From Purshia tridentata (taxonomy: Eukaryota > Streptophyta > Magnoliopsida > Rosales > Rosaceae), in assembly GCA_003254885.1 (NCBI GenBank), contig QANT01008335.1:1-26409 (forward strand): a DNA stretch of 26,409 nt. Direction: 5' to 3'. This document shows, piece after piece, positions 1 to 10,251 of the stretch; the stretch's first letter is position 1, and each line of letters begins with the position of its first letter. The notes beneath the pieces are model-generated. The model was not told where the DNA came from. It worked only from the letters and a program-made list of their open reading frames with translations, and did no database searches. A program made the position numbers and the translations under genes.

Positions 1-407
1 TGCAGGGCAAAAAGGGAAAAAAATGAAAAAATATTGAGAGGGTGGTCAACTCAGCAACAAAGGGTGGTCGGTATAGTCTGGGTCTTCAAGTTTTGTGATT
101 TTGATTTTGATATCCAATAAAAACCTTTCAGACCCATATCGACATTATAGCAGCCCAATCTAAAATTCATGGGCCTTAGCCCAAACCTGTCACATGCGCG
201 TGCGAGGACTAAGAAACGTGCACGGATACGATAGTCTTTCAGAAGCTTCTGGTTGTGGGTCGTACTTGTATGAGGAACCTGCTCTTTCCCATCCTTTAAT
301 TTCCTTCAGTTCGAAGTTATTTCATATTTCCATTGAAGCGAGAGATTAGGAGTGAGAGATCTCTACTGGGATACCACTGAAATTTAGCTTTCAATTCTGG
401 GTCTGCA
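1..407 (+). promoter_or_regulatory. Upstream region and 5' UTR of the Derlin gene
   Basis: No coding exon is visible here. Three site II-type motifs (TGGGCC or its complement form AGCCCA) lie close together at 152-157, 170-175 and 178-183. Such clusters are known in plant promoters of growth-related and housekeeping genes. I looked for an ER-stress element of the CCAAT-N10-CACG type: a CCAAT occurs at 155-159 but has no CACG at the right distance. The last part, roughly 300-407, is probably 5' UTR. Confidence 0.5.
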
Positions 408-3061
408 ATGTCTTCTCCTGCTGAGTAATACCCTTTCTCTTTTCTCTCTCTTTCGTTCTCAGATTCAAAGATTTTTGTTATTTGTTCTAATTTGCTGTCA
501 TTACTACTTTCATTTATGTAATTGGGTGTTGGTTTTGTATGTGATTACATAATACTCGTTTGTTCCGAGTTGCATTCTCTGTTGCTTTTATATTAAGCAG
601 GCATTAGTAACAATTTTTGTCCTAGACTTGAATTTTACCATGTTTATTTATTGCATTCAAGATTTAAACACGTTTTCTTTGGTTTCGTGGTCTTGAAGAC
701 TTGAGTTGCCATTGGAAGAACTTGGTTTTATGTGATTGTGGATGGAAACAATGATAGAATAAAGCTGGTGCTGCTTCACTTTTATTCAGTGTAGGTGTAG
801 GCTACAGAACTTGCTGGAAATTCTAAAATTGGGTATCTATATAAACCAGCTATTTTGAGTTTATTCTTTATAATAACTCCATAAGCCTTCATATTTTTTA
901 CTTTGAATCATGTTAAGGGAAAACTCACATATGGACCTTGCCTGTATATTGTTCTTTGGCCTAATGAATTGAGTTAGGCATTGCTATAGGTGTATGACTT
1001 CTGGATGAAGTTAGCATTGCAACAAGGCCTCTAGTATTTTTAATGAGATGAAGTGTATGCCTGTATGATTGTATATGATTTTATCTTCATAAACTATGCT
1101 CCACGCTTGTCCACAATGATTGGTTATGATCACCCAGTTATCTTGTGCATCTGTTACTGTTTTCCTTTTCCTTCAAGATTCAACTGTTTTTAATGCTTCT
1201 TTTGACCATTCAAACCATTTGTTATTTCGCTTCTTTCAGATTCTATCAGTCACTTCCACCAATAAGCAAGGCTTATGGGACCCTTTGCGTATTGGCAACT
1301 ACGGCCTATCAATTGGGAATTTATGATTATCGAACTATTGCATTATTCTATTCAGCGGTATTTAAACATTTCCAGGTACATATCTCATCAAAAAGTTCTA
1401 AGTTTATTGAGTTATCAAAAAAACTCTTTTTTCAACTTCACCATCCTTTGTAGGTTTGGAGGTTGATTACAAACTTCTTCTTCCTTGGAAATTTCTCTAT
1501 CAACTTTGGAATCCGTCTCTTAATGATGTAAGTAATAGAACTTTAACTTGTGTTCTCCCTTTTTAGAAGCAAGTAGGGGAACTTCCTTGGAAACTTCTTT
1601 TTCCTAGCAGCCAAGTGTACCTCTCGTTTTAGAAGCTTAGTGTTATCCCTTTTATGCACCACAATATCGTGCATAGAGGGAAAGAAGTCCGGTTGATTAG
1701 TTCAGTAAGGGAACTGAATTATTCAGGCACTAATACAAATATTCTAATGATTGTACAGAGCAAGATACGGAGTTCAACTTGAAAAGGGACCATTTGAACG
1801 GCGAACTGCAGATTTCTTGTGGATGATGATATTTGGAGCCTCAACATTATTGGTGTGTGAGTTATCTTCATTGTATTTTTGCAATTTAATCTCTTCTGAA
1901 AAATAAGGGCAAATTTGGTTTATTGCTGTCTGGGTCAGCTCAATATCATTGTCCTCAAGTTAATTGGAATTGATTTTAAATTGAAAAGGTCGATTGTACT
2001 TGGTTTTTACTCTTAATCCTGTAACTTTTTTAATCTTCTTGTTCAGTGTCAAATCCACTGTTGCAACTTTATGATGTTGCTGTGCAAGTGATTATGTCTC
2101 ATATGGTGTTAAGCTTACTATGATCCTATTATCTCTGAATTGTACACTAACATTATTTCTTTTGTTTTCACCTTTTACTCTTGTTTTTTAATTTTTTAGG
2201 TTTTATCTGCTATCCCTATATTTTGGTCTCCTTTCTTGGGGATATCTCTTGTGTTCATGCTTGTTTATGTCTGGAGTAGAGAATTTCCGAATGCTAACAT
2301 CAACATATATGGCCTCGTGCAACTTAAGGTATGCATATTGGTATAAAATCAAAGTTTCTATAGGCTGCTTCTATTTTTTAAGGTATCTGCAGCTACTGAT
2401 TTTATGTCTAATGCATGCAATGCCAATATATATTGTGATTGCAGGCATTTTATCTACCCTGGGCAATGCTTGTTTTGGACGTCATATTTGGTTCCCAAAT
2501 TATGCCAGATCTGTTGGGAATCATTGCTGGACATCTGTATTACTTCTTGACTGTGTTGCATCCATTGGCAGGTGGGAAGAACATATTAAAGACTCCAAAG
2601 TGGGTGTATCCTTTTTTTATTTTGAAGGTGAAAAGTATATACTACATTTCCTTGCATGTTTATTGCATTCTGCCTGTAGCTCCTTTGCAGTCAAGTTTTG
2701 TACTTGGATCATCCATGGTCCATCTATCATCATCATCTTCTTCTTCTTTGTCATGTTAGTTTTTAATCTCTTTTCCATTCACTGCAATGCTTTTATGGTA
2801 CACGTTTCAATGGAAATTTAGTGGCATTACAAGTCTACCAAATAGTAGTGATAAATTTCTCACCCTTGTCAGTTAATCAGTTGCTATTCACTTAAGGTAG
2901 TTTGTCTCTATAGATTTTCTTAACTGTTACTGCACAGACATAAAGTAGTTGCAAGATGGAGGATAGGAGCTCCGCCAGCTAGCCGAACCCAACCTGGAAC
3001 CCAACCTGCAACAAGTACCGGGGTGGCTTTTAGAGGGAGGTCTTATCGACTCAGTGGATAA
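408..3061 (+). CDS. DER1: Derlin-1-like ER-associated degradation protein, 7 exons, 244 aa
   Basis: Derlins are multi-pass ER membrane proteins of the rhomboid pseudoprotease superfamily. They help move misfolded proteins out of the ER for degradation with p97/CDC48. Exons are 408-424, 1240-1375, 1454-1527, 1759-1852, 2200-2328, 2445-2605 and 2938-3061. All introns are GT-AG and the frame closes at 735 nt. The start gives MSSPAEFYQSLPP, typical of plant Derlin-1. Diagnostic features are the WR motif (residues 53-54), the GPFERRTADF block (86-95), and G175-x3-G179 followed by HLYYF. The tail ends in FRGRSYRLSG, which resembles the SHP box used by Derlins to bind p97; that reading is inference. 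There is no rhomboid catalytic serine motif, as expected for the family. Intron 1 is the longest, 815 bp. Exons are strongly conserved, so the gene is very likely functional. Confidence 0.95.
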
Positions 3062-4157
3062 TTGTGATATGTCAAGGGGCTGAGACATTCCCAATCATTT
3101 CAACCTTCTCCCGATTTTTGTGGACAACAAAACTAACAAGTGGAACGAAAGCAATTTGGTGATAGGTCCCTAACTGTTGAAGATGTATAAAACTTTTGTT
3201 TTCCCCTTGAGGATTCATTTTCATAATTTGTTGAACATGTTTAGAGAAAAGAATGTTTCAGACAGCAGATAATTTGAGTTACTATGAATGCCAAATGACG
3301 TAAAGCATATCAATTTCATTCAATCGTGGTGCATTATCTGTTTGAATTTTAAAACACGGCTGCCCTGCCCTTGTTCATACTTATGATAAATTTCTTAAAT
3401 GGTGTGTTAACAAATGGTTTCCGTATCAAGAAAAAACACTAATGCTCAATTATCTCATACCAGAATTTGTTCATCAATTGATGTAGCAAACGATATGACA
3501 CATCAACAATATTAATTTATACAACATTTTCATTTATGTCCATCGAACTGCATCATTGTCACCCCCACCATGCTATAACATTGCTGAACCTCCTTACCAT
3601 ATTCGCACCATGTTCTATGTATTATATATACTTTTTTTTTGGGTTTTTGATTCGAGAGAGAAAGGAACAATGGATTTCTCTTGACAATTTCAGATTGTAG
3701 AAGATGGATTTGGTGAGAAAGGACCAAGGTGCCATGTAGATTTGGGGGAAAATGAGTTTGGGATAAGTAGCATTTTTCCAACGGAAAGAGAGTTAAAATC
3801 GTGAAATGGGGCAAAGACCAAGGGGAAATCAACACGTGACACCCTAAAATATGAAAGAGAGAATGGAGGTGAACCATCAGATGAGATCCATCCTTGTTAG
3901 CCTCCTGGCTCTCTCTGTTTTCAAAGCTCTCCCCACATTTCTCTCCTCCCCCTCTTTATAATTTCCTTGTCAAACTAACAACCACTGACCAAACCACAAT
4001 ATTAACTCCAACAAACCAACACAAAAAAGTGCCTCTCCACTTCCCTTTACATTATAATCCCACAGCTATTTAGGCTCTTATAGCCTACAACAACAGAGAA
4101 AAAACCAAAAAGCAAAGCAACACACACACACACACAACCACAAGCTCAAACAACACA
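3062..4157. other. Intergenic: Derlin 3' region and profilin A promoter
   Basis: The first few hundred bases are probably Derlin 3' UTR. From about 3890 the sequence becomes CT- and A-rich, as in plant promoters and leaders. A TATA-like stretch (TTTATAA) at 3956-3962 lies about 200 bp before the profilin start codon. No supported gene is seen on either strand; a minus-strand open frame at 3530-3877 has no recognisable family. Confidence 0.5.
4121..4136 (+). repeat. (CA)8 microsatellite in profilin A 5' leader
   Basis: Eight uninterrupted CA units end 21 bases before the profilin A start codon, so they are probably in the 5' UTR. Such repeats are often length-polymorphic. Confidence 0.9.
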
Positions 4158-5392
4158 ATGTCGTGGCAAACCTACGTGGACGAGCACTTGATGTGTGACA
4201 TTGATGGCCAAGGCCAGAATCTTCACGCCGCTGCCATCGTCGGCCACGATGGCAGTGTCTGGGCCCAGAGCACTTCCTTCCCTCAGGTCCAACCCTTACT
4301 ACTCCGTTCCCTAATTCATCTGATATTCATCGATGCTACTTTTAATGTTCAAAATTAATGCATTATATGTATACAAGCATGACCATCTTCTTGTTCATGG
4401 TTATATATTGTTTCCAGTTTAAGCCAGATGAGATCACTGGTATCATGAAGGATTTTGAGGAACCGGGTCATCTTGCTCCAACTGGCTTGCACATTGGGGG
4501 CACAAAGTACATGGTAATCCAGGGAGAGCCTGGTGCTGTCATTCGTGGAAAGAAGGTACATATATTTTTTCAGAAGTATTCTCTTGGCCGTTGATTCTTA
4601 AACTAAATGTATGGCTCAAATTTACAATTTGACAACATATTCTTATGTTATGTTGTCAGACTGTATGTTATATATAATATAACCCTCTCAACCATAGTGC
4701 TGACTTAATTAAGTTTTGCTTCTTCAAGTAGCCACCACTTATAAATTCACTATTATATGCACTTTTTTTACTTGTCATATGTATGGACTTTCAGTTCATT
4801 ATGTGCCATGAAAACCAAATCACAGTAAGTTAATGCATGCATCTTCTAGTTTTGGGAATTACACCAAAGGCCACAAGCCCTTGAACCTGGGATAAGCGTA
4901 TTTTTCCCATCTGACTAGCTTAACCTTGCATGCCAGACTCACTCAATCTGAGATTGTAACCCACTCAGCTCAGAAGGCTAAGAGGAGCCTACTGGGTATT
5001 AATTCAATAGTAGGTGTACATGTTCTGGAGAGTTGAGAACATACATGCATCTAGACTAGTGGAAATACAGATCATTTCTGTTTAGATATGACAGGATATG
5101 TATCTTAATTAGTAGCAAATGGATTGCAGTTGCACTGAAATGAATAAACAGCATTGTTATATACATTATCTACTCTTTAACTTTGATCTCCAATGTGTAT
5201 TGAATAAGCTATACAAGTTTCAAACTAAAATCCTATTTTTAATTGAATTTCTTTCAGGGCTCTGGAGGTATCACTATAAAGAAGACTGGTCAAGCTCTAG
5301 TATTTGGAATCTATGAAGAACCTGTGACTCCAGGACAGTGCAACATGGTTGTTGAGAGGTTGGGGGATTACCTCGTTGATCAGGGCCTGTAG
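4158..5392 (+). CDS. PRF: Profilin (copy A), 3 exons, 133 aa
   Basis: Profilin binds monomeric actin, poly-proline proteins such as formins, and PIP2, and controls actin assembly in the cytosol. Exons are 4158-4286, 4418-4555 and 5258-5392; all introns are GT-AG in phase 0, and the frame closes at 134 codons. The protein starts [13 protein letters not shown] and keeps the plant profilin core LAPTG...[21 protein letters not shown] and the C-terminal [16 protein letters not shown]. The length matches the plant family (131-134 aa). Compared with copy B downstream it has two extra codons near residue 18 and about 26 substitutions over 131 aligned positions. Intron 2 is much longer here (702 bp against 99 bp in copy B). 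Plant profilins are known pan-allergens; the class is recognised here but allergenicity is not shown by sequence alone. Confidence 0.97.
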
Positions 5393-5442
5393 GCTTATCG
5401 ACCATGATCCTAGCATTTCATTTTTGGATATTGCTTTCCAAG

Positions 5443-5476
5443 TTTTTTTTTTTTTTTTNGTTTTTTTTTTTTTTTT
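5443..5476 (+). repeat. Poly(T) tract with an undetermined base in the profilin A 3' region
   Basis: Sixteen T, an N at 5459, a G at 5460, then sixteen T. It lies 50 bp after the profilin A stop codon, probably in the 3' UTR. The N shows that the true homopolymer length was not resolved in assembly. Confidence 0.95.
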
Positions 5477-6637
5477 CTTTTGGGGTTATGGTTCCAAGTT
5501 TGCATCTCCTTCATCCAAAGCCTCCAGTTGGTCGCAGACAATAACCATGCGAGAAGGACTAAAAGCAGTTGTTTGGTGTTTGGTTGTTTGAATTGCATAA
5601 ACTTGATATTTTCATGATATATTTGTATTCTTTATTCCCTCATAAATGCCTTCAATTCTTGTAGTTTTTTCTACCTATGTTATAATTCATTGGAACAATC
5701 TCAAAGAATCTTTGTCTGGCAAAAGTTTTGCCAGCACATATTTGAATAGCTGGTTATGATTTGGTTTGTGATTTCCTTAATAAATTTCTCATCAAAATGT
5801 GCTCTACATGCTTAATATACAATAATGAATAAAATAACTAGTTACATACAGAGAAAGACATGTTCACAAGGCACAACATGAGTAGGACTGAGGAAGCATC
5901 TAATTACTCTTTCCCTTTTGTCCTTGGCCATCATTATTGATACACTTATATGCCACATTGCTAGTTGGCACCCATTGGTTTTTCAAAGAATAAGTCCTTC
6001 CACTTTGGTGTTGGATGCTTAAAGAGGATATTATTTTATAGGTAATATTCTCGTATCAGACTGTTAATTTGGACCAAACATTCAAACAAAAATCCAACTG
6101 ATCACCAGTGACTCTCTTAACAAGAGAATATTTTGCCATTGATTTATATTTTTGGTGGGAAAATGAATGCTCTTGTAGGACATTGCAAGTTGATGTCCTC
6201 ACATATCATAGGGAATATCCAGTCAAGCATTCTTCTTTTGGGAAAGTGATGGGGCAGAAAATCTAAGTCAATTATTAGGCTTAAGAAAAGATGAGCAAAT
6301 CAAAAGCTGAATTAGATTTACTTTCTGCACCAGAAAAAACAAGTGTGACTAGGATAGAGATTCTCTTAGACTTGGCTTTTTTCAAAGTAACTTCATTTTA
6401 TTGCACAGTTTTGTTCTTGGAAATTAGAAAGAAAACAAAGATCATGATTTTATATTGGAGGAGCAATTGTATTTAGCAACCATGAGCCAGTGAGACAATG
6501 AATTTGACAACTATCTCTCATTTGTTTGTGTAATAGGGCCAAGGATAAGATGCTTGAGCTGGTTTATTTGCCACTCTATTCATTTTGCTCAAAGATGACA
6601 TTATTCTCTTTGTTTGATAATTTGTCAATTTTAATCT
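5477..6637. other. Intergenic between profilin A and the MITE-like element
   Basis: The first few hundred bases are probably profilin A 3' UTR and terminator. The rest is AT-rich. I see no gene, RNA gene or clear repeat in it. Confidence 0.5.
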
Positions 6638-7205
6638 AAGGGTCCGTTTGGATTCTTGAATTTGGATTTGGATTTGGATTTCAAATTTATGCATTTGAAA
6701 TCCATGTAATTGAAATCCTTAGATTTGAAATTTTATTGTTTGGATGCAAAATTTAAAGATGAGGATTTTACAAAGTATTTCAATTTTTAATTTTTTTTGA
6801 CAATTTAAGAATTGAAATATATAATTAAAAATAAAAAAAGTTATCGAAGGGTGGCCGAAAAAGTTGCCTAAAAATGGTCGGAAAAGTCGCCGAAAAGTTG
6901 CCAGAGGTGGCCGGAAAAGTCATTGGAAAGTCACCGGTGGTGGCCGGAAAAATCGTCGGAAGTCGCCGGACGGTGGTCGCCGGCAATTGTGGCCGGAGGT
7001 GAGGGAGAGAGAGAGAGAGAGAGGGTGGGATGATGAGATTTCAAATACCTAGTTGGAGAATGTATTTGAAATTCATGAATTTAGCATTCTCAAATCCATC
7101 TTGGATTTGGGCCAAATCCAAATACACTCTTTTAAATTATACCAAATAGGTGAATTTGAATTTGGAGAGTTCAAATCCAAATCACCCCTATTCAAACGGG
7201 CCCTT
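6638..7205. mobile_element. MITE-like non-autonomous DNA transposon, about 568 bp
   Basis: The ends form an imperfect terminal inverted repeat: left AAGGGTCCGTTTGGAT, right (reverse complement) AAGGGCCCGTTTGAAT, 14 of 16 bases identical. Subterminal parts on both sides carry repeated GATTTGGATTT blocks in opposite orientation, extending the inverted symmetry. The middle, about 6848-7000, is a GC-richer array of degenerate units built on GTGGCCGGAAAAGTCGCC, followed by a short GA repeat at about 7007-7023. There is no transposase frame. Flanks read TAA on the left and TTA on the right of GGG...CCC, so a target-site duplication is not clear and the superfamily (PIF/Harbinger or hAT) is undecided. 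Open frames through the repeat array are not genes. Confidence 0.75.
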
Positions 7206-8394
7206 ATATTTAACAAAAGTTCACCTGATTAATAATTCAAATTCTATGCGATAAGCCAAAAAAATAATGGCTATCAATCTCCAGATTTCAAATTCATATG
7301 CCAGTGGGATCAATTTGCTTGTCATCAACTCTGTGCTATAAACAACATTTCAGACAAGAGGATGAGTTACATCAATTTCAAGCATTTATTTATGCATGTG
7401 GGTTCATATGAATGTTTCATATCACAATTATGTAGAGTGCAGAACCATCCATATATATTTTATAAGGGTAAAACTTTAAATTGCATGTGCTATAGTTTCA
7501 CAAAATCAGAGAGAAATTAGGACTATATTCCTTATAAATTATACAGATCTCCACGATGCTTATATTAGATTTAGATACGTATGGGGATGTGTACGTTTCA
7601 TACACCATAAACCAAATTCTCATATTATTGCAAATGTGAGAATCTTTAGGTAATATAAATCTGATATGTGGCCCAGACAACCAAAATACATTTTAAGGAT
7701 TATTATCCAAAATGGATCAAAATTTAAATAAATAACACTGACACATTTTTTTAATGAATGAAACTTGGTAAATAAAATGGAGATTTTTAAAATATTAGTC
7801 AAAATTATGTCACACACTCACACACTTAATCATTTTGGTGAGGTTGAAGAATATAATTGAGCTCCCTTGAGTAATGTTTGAATTTTGATCAAGAACTACT
7901 TGTCAAGGTTCGAACACTACTTAAGAGGGTTTGAGCACTTATCAAGAAATCTCAAGTATTGTGAAATGGAGTTGGCTTAATTAGCCGATGACAAAAGCTT
8001 GAAACTTTAAATACTATTAGCTCTCGAAGACAATATTTTCAAAATATTCCAAAAACAATATTTCTAAAAGTCTTTAGTAAAAACAAAAGAGGGCTAATTT
8101 TAAAAAATTTCCCCAGAAATTAATATAGTGAATCGAGTATTAGACTATTATTCTATTTTTTGTTAATTTATTTCCAAGTCTAATTTTACCACTAATAAAA
8201 TTAAAGAGTTAAAAAAGAAATTAGGAGTTAATGTGCAAAACTTGGATTTTAAATAGACAGTCAATGACCCTTGACCCTCTCTTCATATTTTAAGAGCGTG
8301 TCGTAGTTTCAACGCAGCTGTTCGCTAGAAGAAGACTCCGATAACCCCAAAAGCAAATCAAAGAAACCTCAACGACAACAATAACATCAACAAG
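7206..8394. other. Intergenic, promoter of profilin B
   Basis: AT-rich DNA with no supported gene on either strand. The last 100 or so bases before 8395 are A- and C-rich, like the leader of copy A, and are probably the 5' UTR of profilin B. Confidence 0.5.
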
Positions 8395-9118
8395 ATGTCG
8401 TGGCAAACGTACGTAGACGACCATCTGATGTGCGAAATTGAAGGCAACAACCTCTCCGCCGCCGCCATCATCGGCCACGACGGTAGCGTTTGGGCCCAGA
8501 GCGCCACTTTCCCTCAGGTTTCATTTTTCTCTTCTGCTTTCAAAAAATAGATTAATGTTTACTCCCATCTTGCTTAAAGTTTAAAACTTTGATTTTGGTG
8601 GGTGATTTAAAGTTTGATTCACTGGATGAACTAGTTTGTGTCTGGTTAATTAGCTCTTTAATTGTTGTATTCTGGGTTTATCAATCAAATCATATACTTG
8701 TATGGATGCATATATAATGTTTTTGGTTGTTGTTTGTTTGACATAGTTGAAGCCTGAAGAAGTAACTGGCATTATGAATGACTTTGCTGAACCCGGTTCA
8801 CTTGCTCCAACTGGGTTGTATCTTGGGGGCACAAAGTACATGGTCATCCAAGGAGAGCCAGGAGCTGTCATTCGAGGCAAGAAGGTAGATTAACCACAAC
8901 CCACATGCATAATTTATGCCTATGCAATTTAATTTTTGATTTTTCATGGCTTTAGTCTGAGTTTTTGATCACTTCAATTTCAGGGCCCTGGTGGTGTTAC
9001 TGTGAAAAAGACCAATCTGGCTCTACTCCTTGGCATTTATGATGAGCCAATGACTCCCGGCCAGTGCAACATGGTTGTTGAAAGGCTTGGTGATTATCTC
9101 ATTGATCAGGGTCTTTAG
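8395..9118 (+). CDS. PRF: Profilin (copy B), 3 exons, 131 aa
   Basis: This is a second actin-monomer-binding profilin, in tandem and same orientation as copy A, about 3 kb downstream. Exons are 8395-8517, 8747-8884 and 8984-9118. Intron positions and phases are identical to copy A, which shows the two arose by gene duplication. The start is [20 protein letters not shown] and the end is GDYLIDQGL. The core [20 protein letters not shown] is identical to copy A. Exon 1 is two codons shorter, giving the 131-aa length most common in plants. Exon 3 has the most changes (10 of 44 residues), including a run NLALLLG in place of GQALVFG. Nothing suggests a pseudogene. The coding sequence before the start codon in both copies is AT- or A-rich leader with no upstream ATG close by. 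Confidence 0.97.
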
Positions 9119-10251
9119 TCACCTTGGTATGTGTTTTCATTTATGGGTGTCTTCCTTTTAGGTTTCTGGACAAGTTTGCATCTACTCACCCTGCTTCTGG
9201 AAATGTTTGGTTGCAGTGAAAACAACTGCATGTATCAATAGTGGTGGGAAACTGGTGCAGAAACAAGATTTGGTGCTTGAGAAATGATGATATTATGGTC
9301 TTTGTCTAATTGTCTTTGTGTCCTCCTTTGATGAACAGTATTGTATGATTTTCAAGTCAGCTCCTTGTCCACTGAATTTCAGTAAATGGATGTGGCAAAT
9401 TGATTTGCATAAATTTATAAATACTCTCCTCTGCGTGTACTTGTATATTGGTCTATTTCATTTTTAGGCAGTGCAGTTGCTAGTTGGTACTTTTTTGTTG
9501 TTGATAAATCCTCTTTTAACTAGAATAACTAAAACCCTTTAATCAGCATAGCTTGTACTATACAGGAGATGATGCCTACAGCCTACTTTTATGTTCTTGC
9601 TTGAATAAAGGTATGGCGTTTGTGCTGTACCCTTGGATTCAAGGGAACTTGTAGCCATGTTTGTATCAAACCGATAAAATCTGCAAATATGAAAGTTCAA
9701 AATTTCCATAGCATGGTTTCTTGGAAGTGTACCTTACATTAATGGTCATGGTGGTAGGGGTAGTTACAGTTGAAAGTAATGACGCTTTTAAAATTGTAGG
9801 ATAACTCCTCACCAATTTGAGAATAGATGGTACTCGAATGGTCCATTAGATCTATCAAAAGCCTTATATCAATCAGAAGACAGCAAGGGTAGGAACTTGC
9901 ACTTCCAAATTTTTGGATGGAAACCCACATTGGTTACTATATTTCACAGGGATACTGAATCGAGTTCCCAATTGAGATGTGAAGTTAACCATCACATGCT
10001 GCAACTTCTTTGGTTCAAACTACATATGTGCAAATTTATAATTTCATGTTCACAAGATCAATCATCAATTCACTATCATACAAAACTTGGGGAGCAGACT
10101 GATGTACAGCAGCAAAGTTCTTTCTCATGCAAAATGCATGGAAGCAAAAATTTTCAAACCAACACCGCTCCCTGCAATACACAGAATCACCATTTTCTGG
10201 TCTCCATGGCAAAATACCTACTGCTTTTAATATCAAGCTTCTCAGCCATGG
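9119..10251. other. Convergent intergenic region between profilin B and the glucanase gene
   Basis: It should hold the 3' UTRs of both convergent genes. No independent gene is supported. Open frames on the plus strand at 9897-10403 partly run antisense to the glucanase last exon and have no family resemblance. Confidence 0.5.

Noticed and set aside
3530..3877. 115-codon minus-strand open frame upstream of profilin A
   Set aside because: No family motif, no convincing domain pattern, and it covers the profilin promoter. Chance open frame.
6864..7052. 62-codon open frame rich in GRKSRRK
   Set aside because: It is a translation of the degenerate internal repeat array of the MITE-like element, not a conserved protein.
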